Part shown: positions 1 to 12,500 of the stretch, one piece after another
How the letters are laid out: every line of letters starts with the position of its first letter
How positions within the stretch are numbered: the first letter of the stretch is position 1
Source: Sternotherus odoratus
Taxonomy: Eukaryota > Chordata > Testudines > Kinosternidae
Direction: 5' to 3'
Assembly (NCBI GenBank): GCA_032164245.1
Contig: JAVMKO010000010.1
Coordinates: forward strand, 32,686,189-32,750,188
DNA: 64,000 nt
Translations under genes and position numbers: made by a program
Notes under the pieces: generated by a model
Database searches by the model: none
What the model was told of the DNA's origin: nothing
Seen by the model: only the letters and a program-made list of their open reading frames with translations

Positions 1-470
1 GAGAACTGGAGAGTGAGAAAGTGTGTGCATGAGATAGAGAAAAACAGAGCGATGAAGAGGATATAGGGTGCAGAAGAGGAAGAAGAATCATGCATTAGGC
101 AAAGGAGGAGGAGGAAATATACAAAAAGGGGCGGCGGGTGAACAACATGAGAGAAGGGTCAGAGAAATGACGGATGCGGAGAGGAAGAGAGAGGTATAAG
201 GTGGGAGGAAGGGGAAAGAGCAGACATGATTAATTATTAGTAGTAGTAGTACTATTTTAATGCGTAGAAGCCCTAGTCATGGATCCAGGCCCCATTTCAT
301 TAGGTGCTGTACAAACACAGAACAAGTCCCTGCCCCAAAAAGCCTGCATGAGAAAGAAAATAGAATAGTGGCACAGTGGAAGAAATAGAGGGATGAGGAA
401 AGAGAGCATGAGAAATGTCCTCAACCAGCATTCAGGACAACTAATGGCCCAGATGTGGACAGTAACTCAC
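1..470. other. PPCDC intron 4 (partial)
   Basis: The first 235 bases are purine-rich and unremarkable. About 236-345 is a minus-strand copy of a SINE-like repeat also seen at 811-905, 6250-6362, 16685-16780, 43020-43150, 46095-46260 and 57190-58260. No further gene is seen. Confidence 0.5.
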
Positions 471-599
471 CAGTAAGTTGTCACAGATGCCATTCGCTAT
501 TTTTGCCAGTGTATTTGCATCAAGAGGAGCCACTAGCATCAGGTCAGCCCAGCGCCTCAGGTCGATGTGGAGGACTGGGTCCGTACGCCCTTTCCACAG
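471..599 (-). CDS. PPCDC: PPCDC exon 4 (active-site histidine)
   Basis: This 129-bp exon (43 codons, residues 84-126) has acceptor TTGTCTGCAG| before 599 and donor CTG|GTGAGT after 471. It carries DPVLHIDLRRWADLM with the active-site His, then APLDANTLAKIANGICDNLL. The next exon should begin with the codons for TCVMRAWD or similar, outside the window. Confidence 0.96.
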
Positions 600-3500
600 C
601 TGCAGACAACAGAGGAGGCTGATCACTGAACCCTCCTGAGACACTCACTCATACACAAAGCATTGGCACTGTACCAACGCCACATGCATAAATGCCATGT
701 CAAAACCTGGGGAAAGAGTAACATCCACACGGAGCAAGGCCCAATCACAATGGGGCTCTGAGACAGCAATGCTGCTGTTGCTTAATATTTCACCTCTCTT
801 GCTTCTCTCTTCCTATAGTTACTATTTATATTGTGGTAGCACCTAGAAACTCCAAAGATCCCCATTGTGCTAGGCACCCCACAGACAAACGTCAAGGAAA
901 TGGACTCTGCTCCAGGGATCACTTAATCTACATGTCAGATATCTACATCACCCTGCATGCCAGCACAGGATTCCCCATCCCATTCACCACAGGGCATCTG
1001 TGAATCTCAGGAACAGTTAGAAAAGCAACCCTGAAATTTTTTCCCTGGTGACTATGCTGCATTGAACAACCTGGCCAAAACCCCATAGAATAGACTAGAT
1101 GGGGCCAGCTAGGCCTTTCTTACTCCAACCTTTGTAACTCTGATCATTCTAGTTTACCCAGAAGGTTTATGCTGCCCTGGAAATTGTATGACAGACATGG
1201 CGATTTCCTGCAATATCCTGGGCAAACCTTCCTGAATTAAGTTAAATCTTATTGAATTAAGTTTAAATATCTTTAGAGCCCCTGTATTAAAAATGCAATA
1301 TGTACATATTATTGTGGGACTGTTCACTAGGGTGGAGACTTGTAAACCCTGGGAAGTGTTGTGAACATCAAAGGACTATTTTAAACAAACAAAAGTTAAG
1401 TGGAGTTCCTAGGAAATATCTGGGGGAAGGTGTATAAGTCACAGTTCAGTGCAACTGCACCTGTATTCCCTCTCTATGATACAGAAAAGGAAACCCAATT
1501 TCAGGCTTCCAGATCCCCAGCCACCACCTCTCTTGGGTGTAGACACACATCTCTCTCCCTCCTGACCAGTGTTTTTCCAGACTGCACAGCTCTCTGCCTA
1601 CACTGTGAGTTCCCCAGCAAGTCAGACTGCCTAAGCTAGCCTACTTTGCCTTTGCCTCAGAAGCAATAAAAAGGGTAATTGCTGACTGGTATAAATAACA
1701 AAACAGCTTGTCCTAAGCAAGCACATTTATTCTTAAGGTGAAAGCACTACAGAGAAAACATATTTAAAAAGTTAAAGAAACTACACATATGCTGCACAGT
1801 AATCAGTTTACCGGAGATCACCTCAATTCCAACAAGAGCTCTGACGTGGTTCGTCCTTCAAACTCCACCACGGGGTTTTTCTGTGGTCACAAGTTCACAT
1901 CAGTTGTTAGCTCAGAACAAGCAAACCCTGAATCTGAGAGTCACCCCTTTACACAGTTTTTGTCTTTGATCTGCAGAGACCATGAATAGCTAAGTAGCCA
2001 GACAATGGTCCCCTCCTCAGGATGAAGCTTCAGAAGACTGGTCTCTGTACATCCAGAAGAGGTCATTTGCATTTACCAATCTGCAGGCATTTCCTAGAAC
2101 CTCATTTATATTTGTTTGTCTGGCGCATTGCTTAAAATATTCCTCTGAAGCTCATAAAACTTCCCGAGGTTTACACAGGCCATGTCTCCCCTCAAAAGAA
2201 GTTACATACAATCCCACAATAAAACATAAACTTCACATTTTAAATACAATAGCCTGCAAACATACTTAAACTTAATTCAAAAAGATTTAACTTAATCCAA
2301 CCAGGTTTGTCCTGGATATTGCAGGAAATTGCTATATCTGTCACACTCTGATCTCTGTGGAGCATCTGAACTGGTAAAATGTCAAGAGAAGCAGCAAATG
2401 AGAAGATGTGTCTTACCTCCAGAAGCCAGGCACAACCACAGGCCAGTGAGAGGTGTGCACCAGGGCCACAAACTGCTTACTCTATGACTCACACACAACC
2501 ACAACAAAGAGGCAGCATCCGGAATAACTAGTGCTCCCCACCCTTCCCAAAGTAGGGCTCTTCACTCTCTTTTAGTTTTTAAATACATTAACGGGTCTTG
2601 CTTTCTTTTTGAAAAAACTTTTTATATTTAACTCTTCTGGAGCCAGGCAGGGCCATCTCTAGCCATTCTGGGGCCCTAAGCAGACCCCACACAGGGTGTG
2701 TGTGTGGGGCCCCAGATCTCTGCGGGAAGCAGGGTCTGGCCAAGGCCTTCGCGTGGGAGGGGGGCTAGCTTGGGGGGCAAGGAGGAACCGCCCCCCAGCC
2801 CTCAGGGGCGGTGCAAGTAGGGCCAGGTCGCTGAAGTCCTCAGGGGCTGTAGCAGAGCAGAGGCTTTGGGGAACGGGTGGAATGGGGGCAGGGCTGGGAT
2901 AGAGCAGGGGTGGGAAGAAGCGGGGCTGGGACCATTGGAAAGAGGTGCCCCAAATTTCCTAGTGACCTATGCAGCTGCATACTTTGCATGTGGGTAGGGA
3001 TGGCCCTGGAGCCAGGTATAATGCAAGCAGGAGCTGTGCAGGCTCCTCTCACACAGCTCTGCCAATGCATCTTAATCCTGACCTACAGCATTCCCTGGGA
3101 TTTCAGTACTGCAAGACCACATGGCACAGCCAATGCACCTCAATTCTGATCTGCAGCCCCCCTGCTATTCCAGACGTGGGCACCAACAGAGCTCTGCCAA
3201 TGCACCACAATGCCTGGAAATGACTGGAAAGCTTTCTGTTCATTCCCACTAACATGCTTTTCTATGAAGGAAAACAACATATGCTTGTGGGTACAAAAAC
3301 AGGACTGCTCACATGGTAATGAGCAGGTCTTGTACTCACTCAAGGTGGGAGAACTGCAAAGCTGAGAGAACGGAGATGCAGAGAATAGAATGTGGGGATT
3401 TATTCAACCACCCCTTTGCAGTTAGGGTATCTCAAAGCACTTTACAAAGCACTGGACAAACAGTAGCCATTCCGCACTTGGCAACAACTCACACACTGTA

Positions 3501-6500
3501 TGGAACTGGAGAAGCTGATTGACAGACTAAGGGCATGTTAGGAAGTTTGAACAGCTAGAGTATCCCTTACTCTGATTGAAAAGTGCTCTGGGAACTTTAG
3601 CTCACAGAGAACCAGCAGAGATGAGCCAAAGAGAACTTTGAGTATGTCTATACTGGCAAGTTACATTGCCGGCAGTTACAGAGAGCGGAAGGGAAACCGG
3701 TGTTGTGTATTCACATTGTCAGCTGCCTGAGTGATAGTGTGTTCACACTTGTGGCACTTGCAGCAGTATTCAGAGCAGTGCACTTGGAGCAGCTTTCCCA
3801 CAGAGCATCTCTTCCTCTTCTGCCGCTAAGAATTGTGGGAAGGCAGACAGGGTTGCGGGGAATCCTGGGTCCTGTCCTAGTGACCTGTGATGCATTGCTT
3901 TGCATCCCAGAAATCCCTCTGCTTCCATCTGCATTTGGCACCATCTTTCAATGGTTTGTGTACTGCACGCTGTTGCCCAGTATGCTGCTCACTCTCATTA
4001 ATTAATAACTCCACGAGTGGCAATGGAGTTATTCCTTAAACTACAAAGGCAAGAGTTCAACAGTGACCTCACCACACATAGTAGCTACAACATGAGATTG
4101 TTTGTTGCATTCATGGAGGTGCTGACCACCGTGGAACGCCGCTTCTGGGCTCAGGAAACAAGCATTGAGTGGTGGGATCACATCTAGGACGACAAGCAGT
4201 GGCTGCAGAACTGTCGGACGAGGAAAGCCACATTCATGGGACTCTGTGATGAGCTCGTCTTAGCCCTGTGGCACAAGGCCACGAGAATGAGAGCTGCCCT
4301 GTCGTTGGAGAAGCACGTGACAAGTGCACTGTGGAAATTGCCTACTCCAGACGCTAACTAGTTTGGAGTGGGAAAGTCCACCCCTTGGACTCATGTGGAC
4401 AGAAATGTGCGGGGCCATTAATTGCATCCTGCTCTGAAAGACCGTGACTCTGGGCAATGTGCGTGAGACATTGTGGATGGCATTGTACAAATGGGCTTCC
4501 CTAACCGCAGAGCGGTGATAGATAGCACACATACTCCAATTCTGGCACCAAAAAACCTAGCCACCGAGTATATTAACCAGAAGGGGTATTTCTCAATGCT
4601 TCTCCAGGCACTTGTGGATCACGGTGCGTTTTTCATGGACATTAATGCAGGCTGGTCCAGAAAGGTGCATGACACATGCATCTTTCGAAACACTGGCCTG
4701 TTGAGGAAGTTGCAAGCTCGGACTTTCTTCCCGAACCCGAAGATCACCATAGGGGAAGTCAAAATGCCCATTGTGATCCTGGGAGACCCCGCCTTCCCCT
4801 TAAAGCCATGGCTTATGAAGCCATACATGGGGCACCTTGACAGCAACAAGGAGTGGTTCAACAACAGGCTGAGCAAGTGCAGAATGACTGTTGAGTGTGC
4901 TTTTGGCTATCTAAAGGCCTGCTGGCGCTGTCTATATGGGAAGCTTGACCTGGCTGATGACAATATTCCTAAGATTATAGCCACATGCTGTATACTCCAT
5001 ATTTGTGAAGGGAAGAGTAAAAGCGTCACTCAGGATGGATCGTTGAGGCTCAGCAGCTGGAGGCTGAATTTGAACAGCCAGAGACCAGGGCTATTAGAGG
5101 GGCACAGCCTGGGGTCATAAGGAGTCAGTGGCAGAGCCAGGAATAGAACCCAGATCTCCATCTCGCAACCCTAATCCTAAAATGACAAAGAATGGTGCAG
5201 AACAACTCATTCACACAGCACAAACTGCTGCCTCCGGCTGCCATAAATATAATTTGGAACAATTTTTCACCACACAAGCCATCTGTTCTGATTGGTTGGA
5301 TTTCATGTTATGATTCAGGATTAAGAAGAAAGGCTGTTCGGTGCCATAGTCTCCAATCAAGAATCCTAACTAGTATTACATTGCAAGAGGAAAATGAATG
5401 GGAGGGACCTATCCAAACAACAAAACACTAAAGTTGTGAATGAGTTAGGACTCTGCAATGAAACTGGGCACAGATGAACTTTTCCTCCTGGTGCCCAGGC
5501 ATCGGATCTGAGGCTGGGAATCCAAACTTCTATTACACTCCATATGCTGTATAATAAACCTGAGAAATTCAGTGGTGCTGGAGGTTATTGAGTCATGCTG
5601 AAGGTAGATTTTAAACAGGGCTAGATAATTTTATGACTGTTAATAATGTCTGTAGATTTGCATGCTAAAATAACGATGGAGGTAATCAAGCTACTTCCCT
5701 CTAAATTGGGCGAGGCCTAACGATTGCATAACATCTGCACCCACCCACAGCTCTTCAGTGGCTTCCTACTCACTTCCGGCTGCTATTCAGGGAGAGGGGA
5801 ATAGCTCTTAAGTCCTGAGTGGTCAGAAACCACTTCTTACCCTACGCTCCCGCCCTTGTCCATCTATGTGTCATGTGGTTCTCTGGCATAGTGACGGCAA
5901 CCTTTGTTTTAATACTTGGTTTCTAATGTTGCTGAGACCATATGATTTGGGAACTATGCTACAGTCCTAGGTCATCACAAACAAAAAATGTGACAAGATA
6001 CAGATGTTCCCTAACTATGCCAGAAAACTGCACTTGCACAATTCGACCTATAGTGTAGAGGGAGTGTGCCCGAGAGACCCAGATACAGGAAGTGACCAGT
6101 CCTTACCTAGACCCAGCAGTCCAAGCACATGGGATCCAGTGCTTGGGTTTTCTCACAACATACTGGTGTCTGTCCAGAGAGGGGTACTGGGCCAGATTGT
6201 GGCACTACCCATTAACAATCTTTTCTTTCTTCCACACTTAGCCTTTCCTGTTTAATTAGACTGTAAGCTCTAGGACAGAGCCTATTATGTGTTTGTACAG
6301 TGCCTAGCACAATCAGGCTATGATATTGGTTGGGACCACTAAACACTACTATAATAATAATAAATACCACCATCCAGAGAAGGTAACCTCATATTATTGC
6401 ATTGTTTTTAATACTTCCTACTTGGATTCAAAGGCTCTGTAAAAGTGAATGAAATCTGTCCAGCAGCCTCATGCTGAAAAACTGATCACTTGGAGGGGAC

Positions 6501-9500
6501 TAGGAAGGAATTATTTGACTACCCCAAATCCAGCATCTGCACAACAGACCAAGTGCATTAGGAAGGAAAGGGTTTTGCCTTGCTCTGAAGTATCAGCTAT
6601 TGGCCATTTCTGGAAGACTAGGTCAACTGAATGAACAAACAAATTCTATGGAAGAACTGAAGTTGGCATGAGAATTAGGCATCCCCAGCAACCACGCAGA
6701 ATGGTAGAAGAGGGATACTGACCTGCCATTCGTCAGTGTCACTGTAGAGGGTTACTGGAATCTCCTGGGGGTTGTAGAAATGTTTTGCCCTCTCGGTTGT
6801 TACCACGCGCACTTTCAGCTAACGAGAGAAAAGGAGGAGGGGAGACAAACAAATACAGTTTATAATATGAAAGCCCTGAGGCTGGCAAGGGAAAGAAGAC
6901 ATGGGTGGAAAAGAGTTTTATATTAGGCCCTCACACCAAGATTTCACCCTACTATTCATATTTGCATAACCATTTCCAGTCACTGCTGAAAGGTCAGGCA
7001 CCAACGGGTGCAATGCAAGCCAGATACTCATTTCTGTTCTTTACATGAGCAAGCTGGGCCTTAGTCATTTGGTTCCTGGCATATGCAAATAACCAACCAG
7101 CAGCTGGGCGAGTAAAGATGACCGAAACAGACAGAAGAGAGGCGTGGTTTAGAAAAGAGGGCTGCCAGGAAAAACAAAGCTCCCTACAAGATCCTTGTTT
7201 GATCATGAGATGTGTATAGAAAGAGGGCGTGAAAGTGCCTGGCTCTGGAAGGTCCTGTTAACCATGGCAACTCATGGCCATGGAAAATAAGACACCATAA
7301 GAAAACTATTTCTGCCTGGCAAGATTTTTGTTCATCTGTTTATGTCTAACTACATCTGCTGCATTTGCAATCAAACTGCATGCAAACAGTCTGTCTACCA
7401 TGGGAGATTATAGGTGTAACTCAATGGTTTTAACTTCAAGGAGGCTTTTCTCAAATGCTACAGCTGTTGTCCTAACACCAATGAGGGTGCACACTTACTA
7501 CCTATTATGGAGTGTGATACTGGCATATCAGGGATGCCAGCTCATGGCAAGGTCCCCAGGCCTCAAATGAATACTTATAAATACATGTCTAAAATCAGTC
7601 AGGCTCACCTGCGTGTTAGTATTGTTAAAATAGGTACTAGAAGAAGAATGCCATTTAGTGTTTCGATTTTATGGAATGCTTGTAAGTTGCTGCATGCATT
7701 AATCTCACTTATTATATCTGTATCCCATATCATAAGGTAATATTTGAGTGTTTTCACTGTAAGCCTCTGTGTAAATCCCAAGACGGGAGAGAGACATTAG
7801 CTAGTGTAAAGTGCTTATCTCCAACAGAAAGTGGCCAACAAGGAAGGCCCATCAACAGCAGCTGGACTAGAGTGGAACATTAATGAGGACAAAAGACTTT
7901 GTTCTTTACTGAGGATGGCCAGTATATGCTAGCACTTCCTGACATTATTTCCACCAGTGGTAGGAGAATTTGAAGAAAACCTCTGTGTAGGCACATCCAT
8001 AGTAATATACTTGATTATGGGCTTTCTAGGTATATTCATCATGCTAGCCGCTATGCACCTCTGTTGTCAGCAAAAGTTGCTGACAAACTCCAACAGCAGC
8101 AGTTGAGACTTGGGAACAGGTTAACTACCTCCCCAACAGTGACTGCTTTATAGCCTGTTTTATCTTTTGCAGTGTTTTATCATTCTAGGCTCATCTACCT
8201 TCACCCTTGTTACCTAGGGTGACCTGGGGCAGTGGAAAATTCCAGCCCCAAAACTTCAGGGTCTTAGTCACTTTTTTTGTTTATTTCAGAATCTAAGGAG
8301 GGCTGGTCTACATAGAGAAATTTACCTGTATATATTATGCAGGTATACTTGTACTGCTACACCTGTATCGGTATATCACACTGGGCTGACATTCTCATTC
8401 TGGACTAAAAGTGCTTTTTCCAGTTTAGTTTATGTTGCTTTGAAAGTGGCTATGTCAAAATATAGTGGGGGCATGTATCTATGAACTGCAATCTAACAAG
8501 CAAGCAGCTAGCAGGAGTTAGCCAGCACTATATGAATGCAAGTCTTTCAGCTCTCCTTCTTCTAGGCTGGGTTCTGTGGTTGCTTGCCCTTCACAGTAGG
8601 GCACTTTCCAGTTATTCTGCATCCTACTCTGGGACATTATGCTCTTCCTACAATTTTTGCTCATTTTCCATAGCTTTCATTTGAAATCACACACATTTCT
8701 GGCCCTTTCCAGTGTCAAAATCATTTTCAGAGCAGCAACCACAGTTTCTCCATTAACCTCACTTTGCACAAAACTCTTTCCAGCCAAATAGCAGCAGCAA
8801 AGGTGCTAACTGCACTATCTGCTACACAGCCTATTTAAATGCTGATTTTATACAGCAACTGCACTCTTTAGGCTTGTCTACAAGTGTATCAATGTGCACC
8901 ATAGGAGTATAAATCGTAGAGCATTCTAAAATGTTGTGCTGAAACTGCCCCATGTACACCCTGCTGACACACTCTAAAAGTATTAGTGTGTGCTGATGTA
9001 GTCCCATTCTACATTAACATGCACTAGGAATCTTTTGGAGCGTGCTAGAATAACTGTGGCCAGATCCATACTAGAAACGTAGCCAGAATACTAATATTGG
9101 ATGCTTACCCACAAAGTATTGGGTTTAATGCCGGACTCACTGGGTGCAATTCTCCTTGTTCAGTAACTGGTATAGACTATATCAGCAAAAGCACGGTTTT
9201 GCTGCTATAAGCTGCAACTACCCTAAGGCTATGACTACACTGCACTTTCAGCAGTAAAACTTTTGTCAATCAAAGGGGTGGAAAACCCCCACCTCTGACC
9301 AACAAAAGTTTTACTGACAAAAAGCATCGGTGTGGACAGCACTTTATCAACATGATACGCACTCTCACGACAAGCTACCGTCCCTCATTGGAGGTAGTTT
9401 TATTTTGTCGACAGGAGAGCTTTTTTCTGGCTAACGAAGAGTGACTACACTGCACACCTTACAGCGGCACAGCTGTGTCACTCAAAGAGCATGGCTACAC

Positions 9501-12500
9501 TTGCATGTTACAGTGCATTAAAGCAGCCCCAGGTGCCCTAACTCATGATGTGTCCACACTGGCAAGGCATGCAGAGCACCCTGACTCCGCGGCTGGAGCG
9601 CTCCTGGTACTCCATCTCCACAAGAAGCATAACGTTTGGTGTGCCCTGGCTGGAGTGCCGCAGCAACAATGTGGACACCTAATATGCTCTGATTGGCCTC
9701 CAGAAGTGCCCCACAATGCCTGTTCTAGCCGCTCTGGTCATCATTTTAAACACTACTGCCCTGCCCTCTGGTGACCAACCACCAGACCCGTGCTTTAATC
9801 CTCTGGGAATTTTGAAAATCCCCTTCCTGTTTGCTCAACAAGGCGTGGAGTGCTCTCAACGAATCTTTCCAGGTGACCATGCCTCCACACACCAGCCAAT
9901 CCCCAGTATGGAGCAATGGCGAGGTGCTGGACCTCATCATTGTTTGGGGGGGAGGAAGCTGTGCAGTCCCAGCTACACTCCAGCCGCAGGAATTACGATA
10001 CCTTAAGGCAGATATCAAGGGATATGATGGAAAGGGGCCATGACTGGGACGCAGTGCTCTGCAGAATTAAAGTGAAGGAGCTGCAGAATGCCTATTGCAA
10101 AGCCAGAGAGGCAAATGACCACTCTGGTGCTGCCCCAGTAACCTGCGATTTCTACAAAGAGCTGAATGCAATACTTGAGGGTGACCCCACTTCCACTGGA
10201 AAAGTAATCAAATGGAAAGTAATCAACCAGAATTAAAAAGGAAATAGGAGGTGTTGTAGTAAAGGATACCACATATACCTCTAGATTAACATACTCAAAT
10301 CCTTCCTTGAGAACCTGGTGGTAAGAGAAAAAGGACCAGTTTTGTCTTTGGCATGCCAAAAGAGTCTGATGGTCCAGGTTCCTCAATGCTTGAGTGGAAG
10401 GTGAAAAATTTAGGAGAAGCTAGAGAGCTAGAAAGCCATAAAGCCAGAAAACTAAGCCAAAAAAGACGCAAGAAAAAACTAACCTAATCCTAATCATGGT
10501 GGTTTGCCCTCTTACGTGCCCAACCTTCCACATCCAAGTTCCTCACCCACATCAAATTGGGGTGCTCATTCTCACATCTATTATTTCTGGCCTGAATCAG
10601 TTTGATGGCTATTTCCATGTTCTTTGTGGTGTTCCTGTTAAGTTTATAGAGCATGATCACTGAGCAACTACTCTGTGCCAAAGGTTACAAACATAGGTAC
10701 GCTAACTTGCTTTAGCTCATCAAACAGGATGTGGCATGTAGGTTTCTTGCATTACTGCCAAAAATTACTGTAATACAAAGGTATAAATCTATTATCAACA
10801 AACCCATAAGAAAGGATGTAATCAAGCAAGCAAGGAGGCTTGCCCTAAGGGCTACAAAAGACATTCAATCATAATTTAAAAGCTCCAAGTGATAGAGAAT
10901 TTAACACATTCCTGGGTAAGCTGTTCCAATGATTAATTATTCCCACTGTTAAATTCTTTTCTGCAGGGATGGGCTCCTTGCTTACTCATCCTAAGCGGGA
11001 CTTTCATGTCTCTCCACCTAAGGGCATGTCTTCACTACGACTTAACGTCGACTTTAACGACGTTAAGTCGAAATAAACATGTACCCGTCCTCACATCCAT
11101 GCCATTAAAGTCGATTTAAAGGGCTCTTAAAATCGACTTTTGTACTCCTCCAAAACGAGAGGAGTAGCGCTAAAATCGACCTCTCTAGGTCAATTGTTAT
11201 CTAGTGAGGAGGCAAACGACTTTAAGCCTCCGACCTCCGAGCAGCTCCGCGGACCCCCGCCCGCCCGAGCAGCCCCGCGCCGGACCCCCCCCCTGCCCGA
11301 GCAGCCCCGCGCCGGAACCCCCGCCCGCCCAAGCAGCCCCGCGAACACACACACACCCCGCCCCGGGGGGGGTGAGCCGGCGCCGGGCTGCTCGGGCCGG
11401 CGGGGGGGTTCGCGGAGCTGCTTGGGCGGGTGGGGGGGGGTCCAGCGCGGGGCTGCTCGGGCGAGCGGGGGGGGGGGGTTCGCGGGGCTGCTCGGGCGGG
11501 CGGGGGGTCCGGCGCGGGGCTGCTCGGGCGGGCGGGGGGGTTCCCGGGGCTGCTTGGGCGGGCGGGGGGGTCCGGCACTCCCGGCACTGTGGGCAACGTA
11601 CCCACAGTGCAATGCGGGCTATGTCGACCCCTGCAAAAGTTGAAGGACAGACAGTGTCGACCACTGTCGACCTGCTGTCCTTTGTGGGGACACACTAAGT
11701 CGATTTTCTAAAGTAGACTTTAGAAAATCGACTTAAGGGAAATCGACCTACTCCTGTAGTGAAGACATACCCTAAGTTGGAAAGAGATCAGTATTCTTTC
11801 CTTTATTTGCCTCTATAACGGCTAAAATAGAAAACGAGCATCTGACTCCTCTGTTTAACTGAGGATAAAAGCTGATGTACAGGTCACCTGGTAAAAGAAC
11901 TGTGCTGGAGTCACAAGGTGTGTGTTTTACATGAGGAGACTCAGCAAATACCCACAGGCTAGTGGAGTTGCAGACTTCATCCAGGGCTAAACTTGGATCT
12001 CCTGCTTTGCTGTCTCTACACAGAGACCACTAGCTAATACTCTGCCAGCCTGATTTTTGCCCACGTTTACATGTTTGTGCCATTTTAAAGAGTCAAGAAA
12101 GCAGTGATTTGACTTATATTAGTAACCCTGAGCAAATACATAAGTGATCATCAGAATTTTCCACTGGTCTAGATAAAACAGCACATTTTTATGCTTCAAC
12201 AGCAATTATGGTTATGAAGAAAACCTTTAAAATGTTAACTGATACGCTGATAACTCCCTGAGTTTGCCGAGAGCCTAAGCTGATGGCTATGAGATGTATT
12301 AACTACCTCATTAATTGAATCTGAAATCTAATGATTACAACATTGATCTTTAAATTGTCAACTATTTCACTGCTGATCGTTTTAGCAGAAACTTCTATTT
12401 AACATGCTTATCCTACAACCCCTAAACCTCTCAGCATATCTCCTAATGATCCAAAAACTTCAGCTGTTTTCTACCCAAGTTCTTCTGACAACATTCATAA

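Larger units (their letters stand above)
600..6722. other. PPCDC intron 3
   Basis: The intron holds an old SINE-like copy (811-905), a long-inverted-repeat element (1189-2343), a hAT MITE (2648-3008), a Harbinger transposase remnant (about 3640-5110), a MIR scrap (5128-5165) and another SINE-like copy (6250-6362). Between 5170 and 6250 and between 6370 and 6720 I see nothing recognisable. Confidence 0.6.

Noticed and set aside
9746..10386. Minus-strand ORFs over the Myb-like remnant
   Set aside because: Shadows of the plus-strand Harbinger protein.
11140..11711. Six overlapping ORFs of 90-167 codons on both strands, Gly/Ala/Arg/Pro-rich
   Set aside because: They are produced by the GC-rich minisatellite in the Harbinger-type element; every frame is open because the units lack TA-containing stops.
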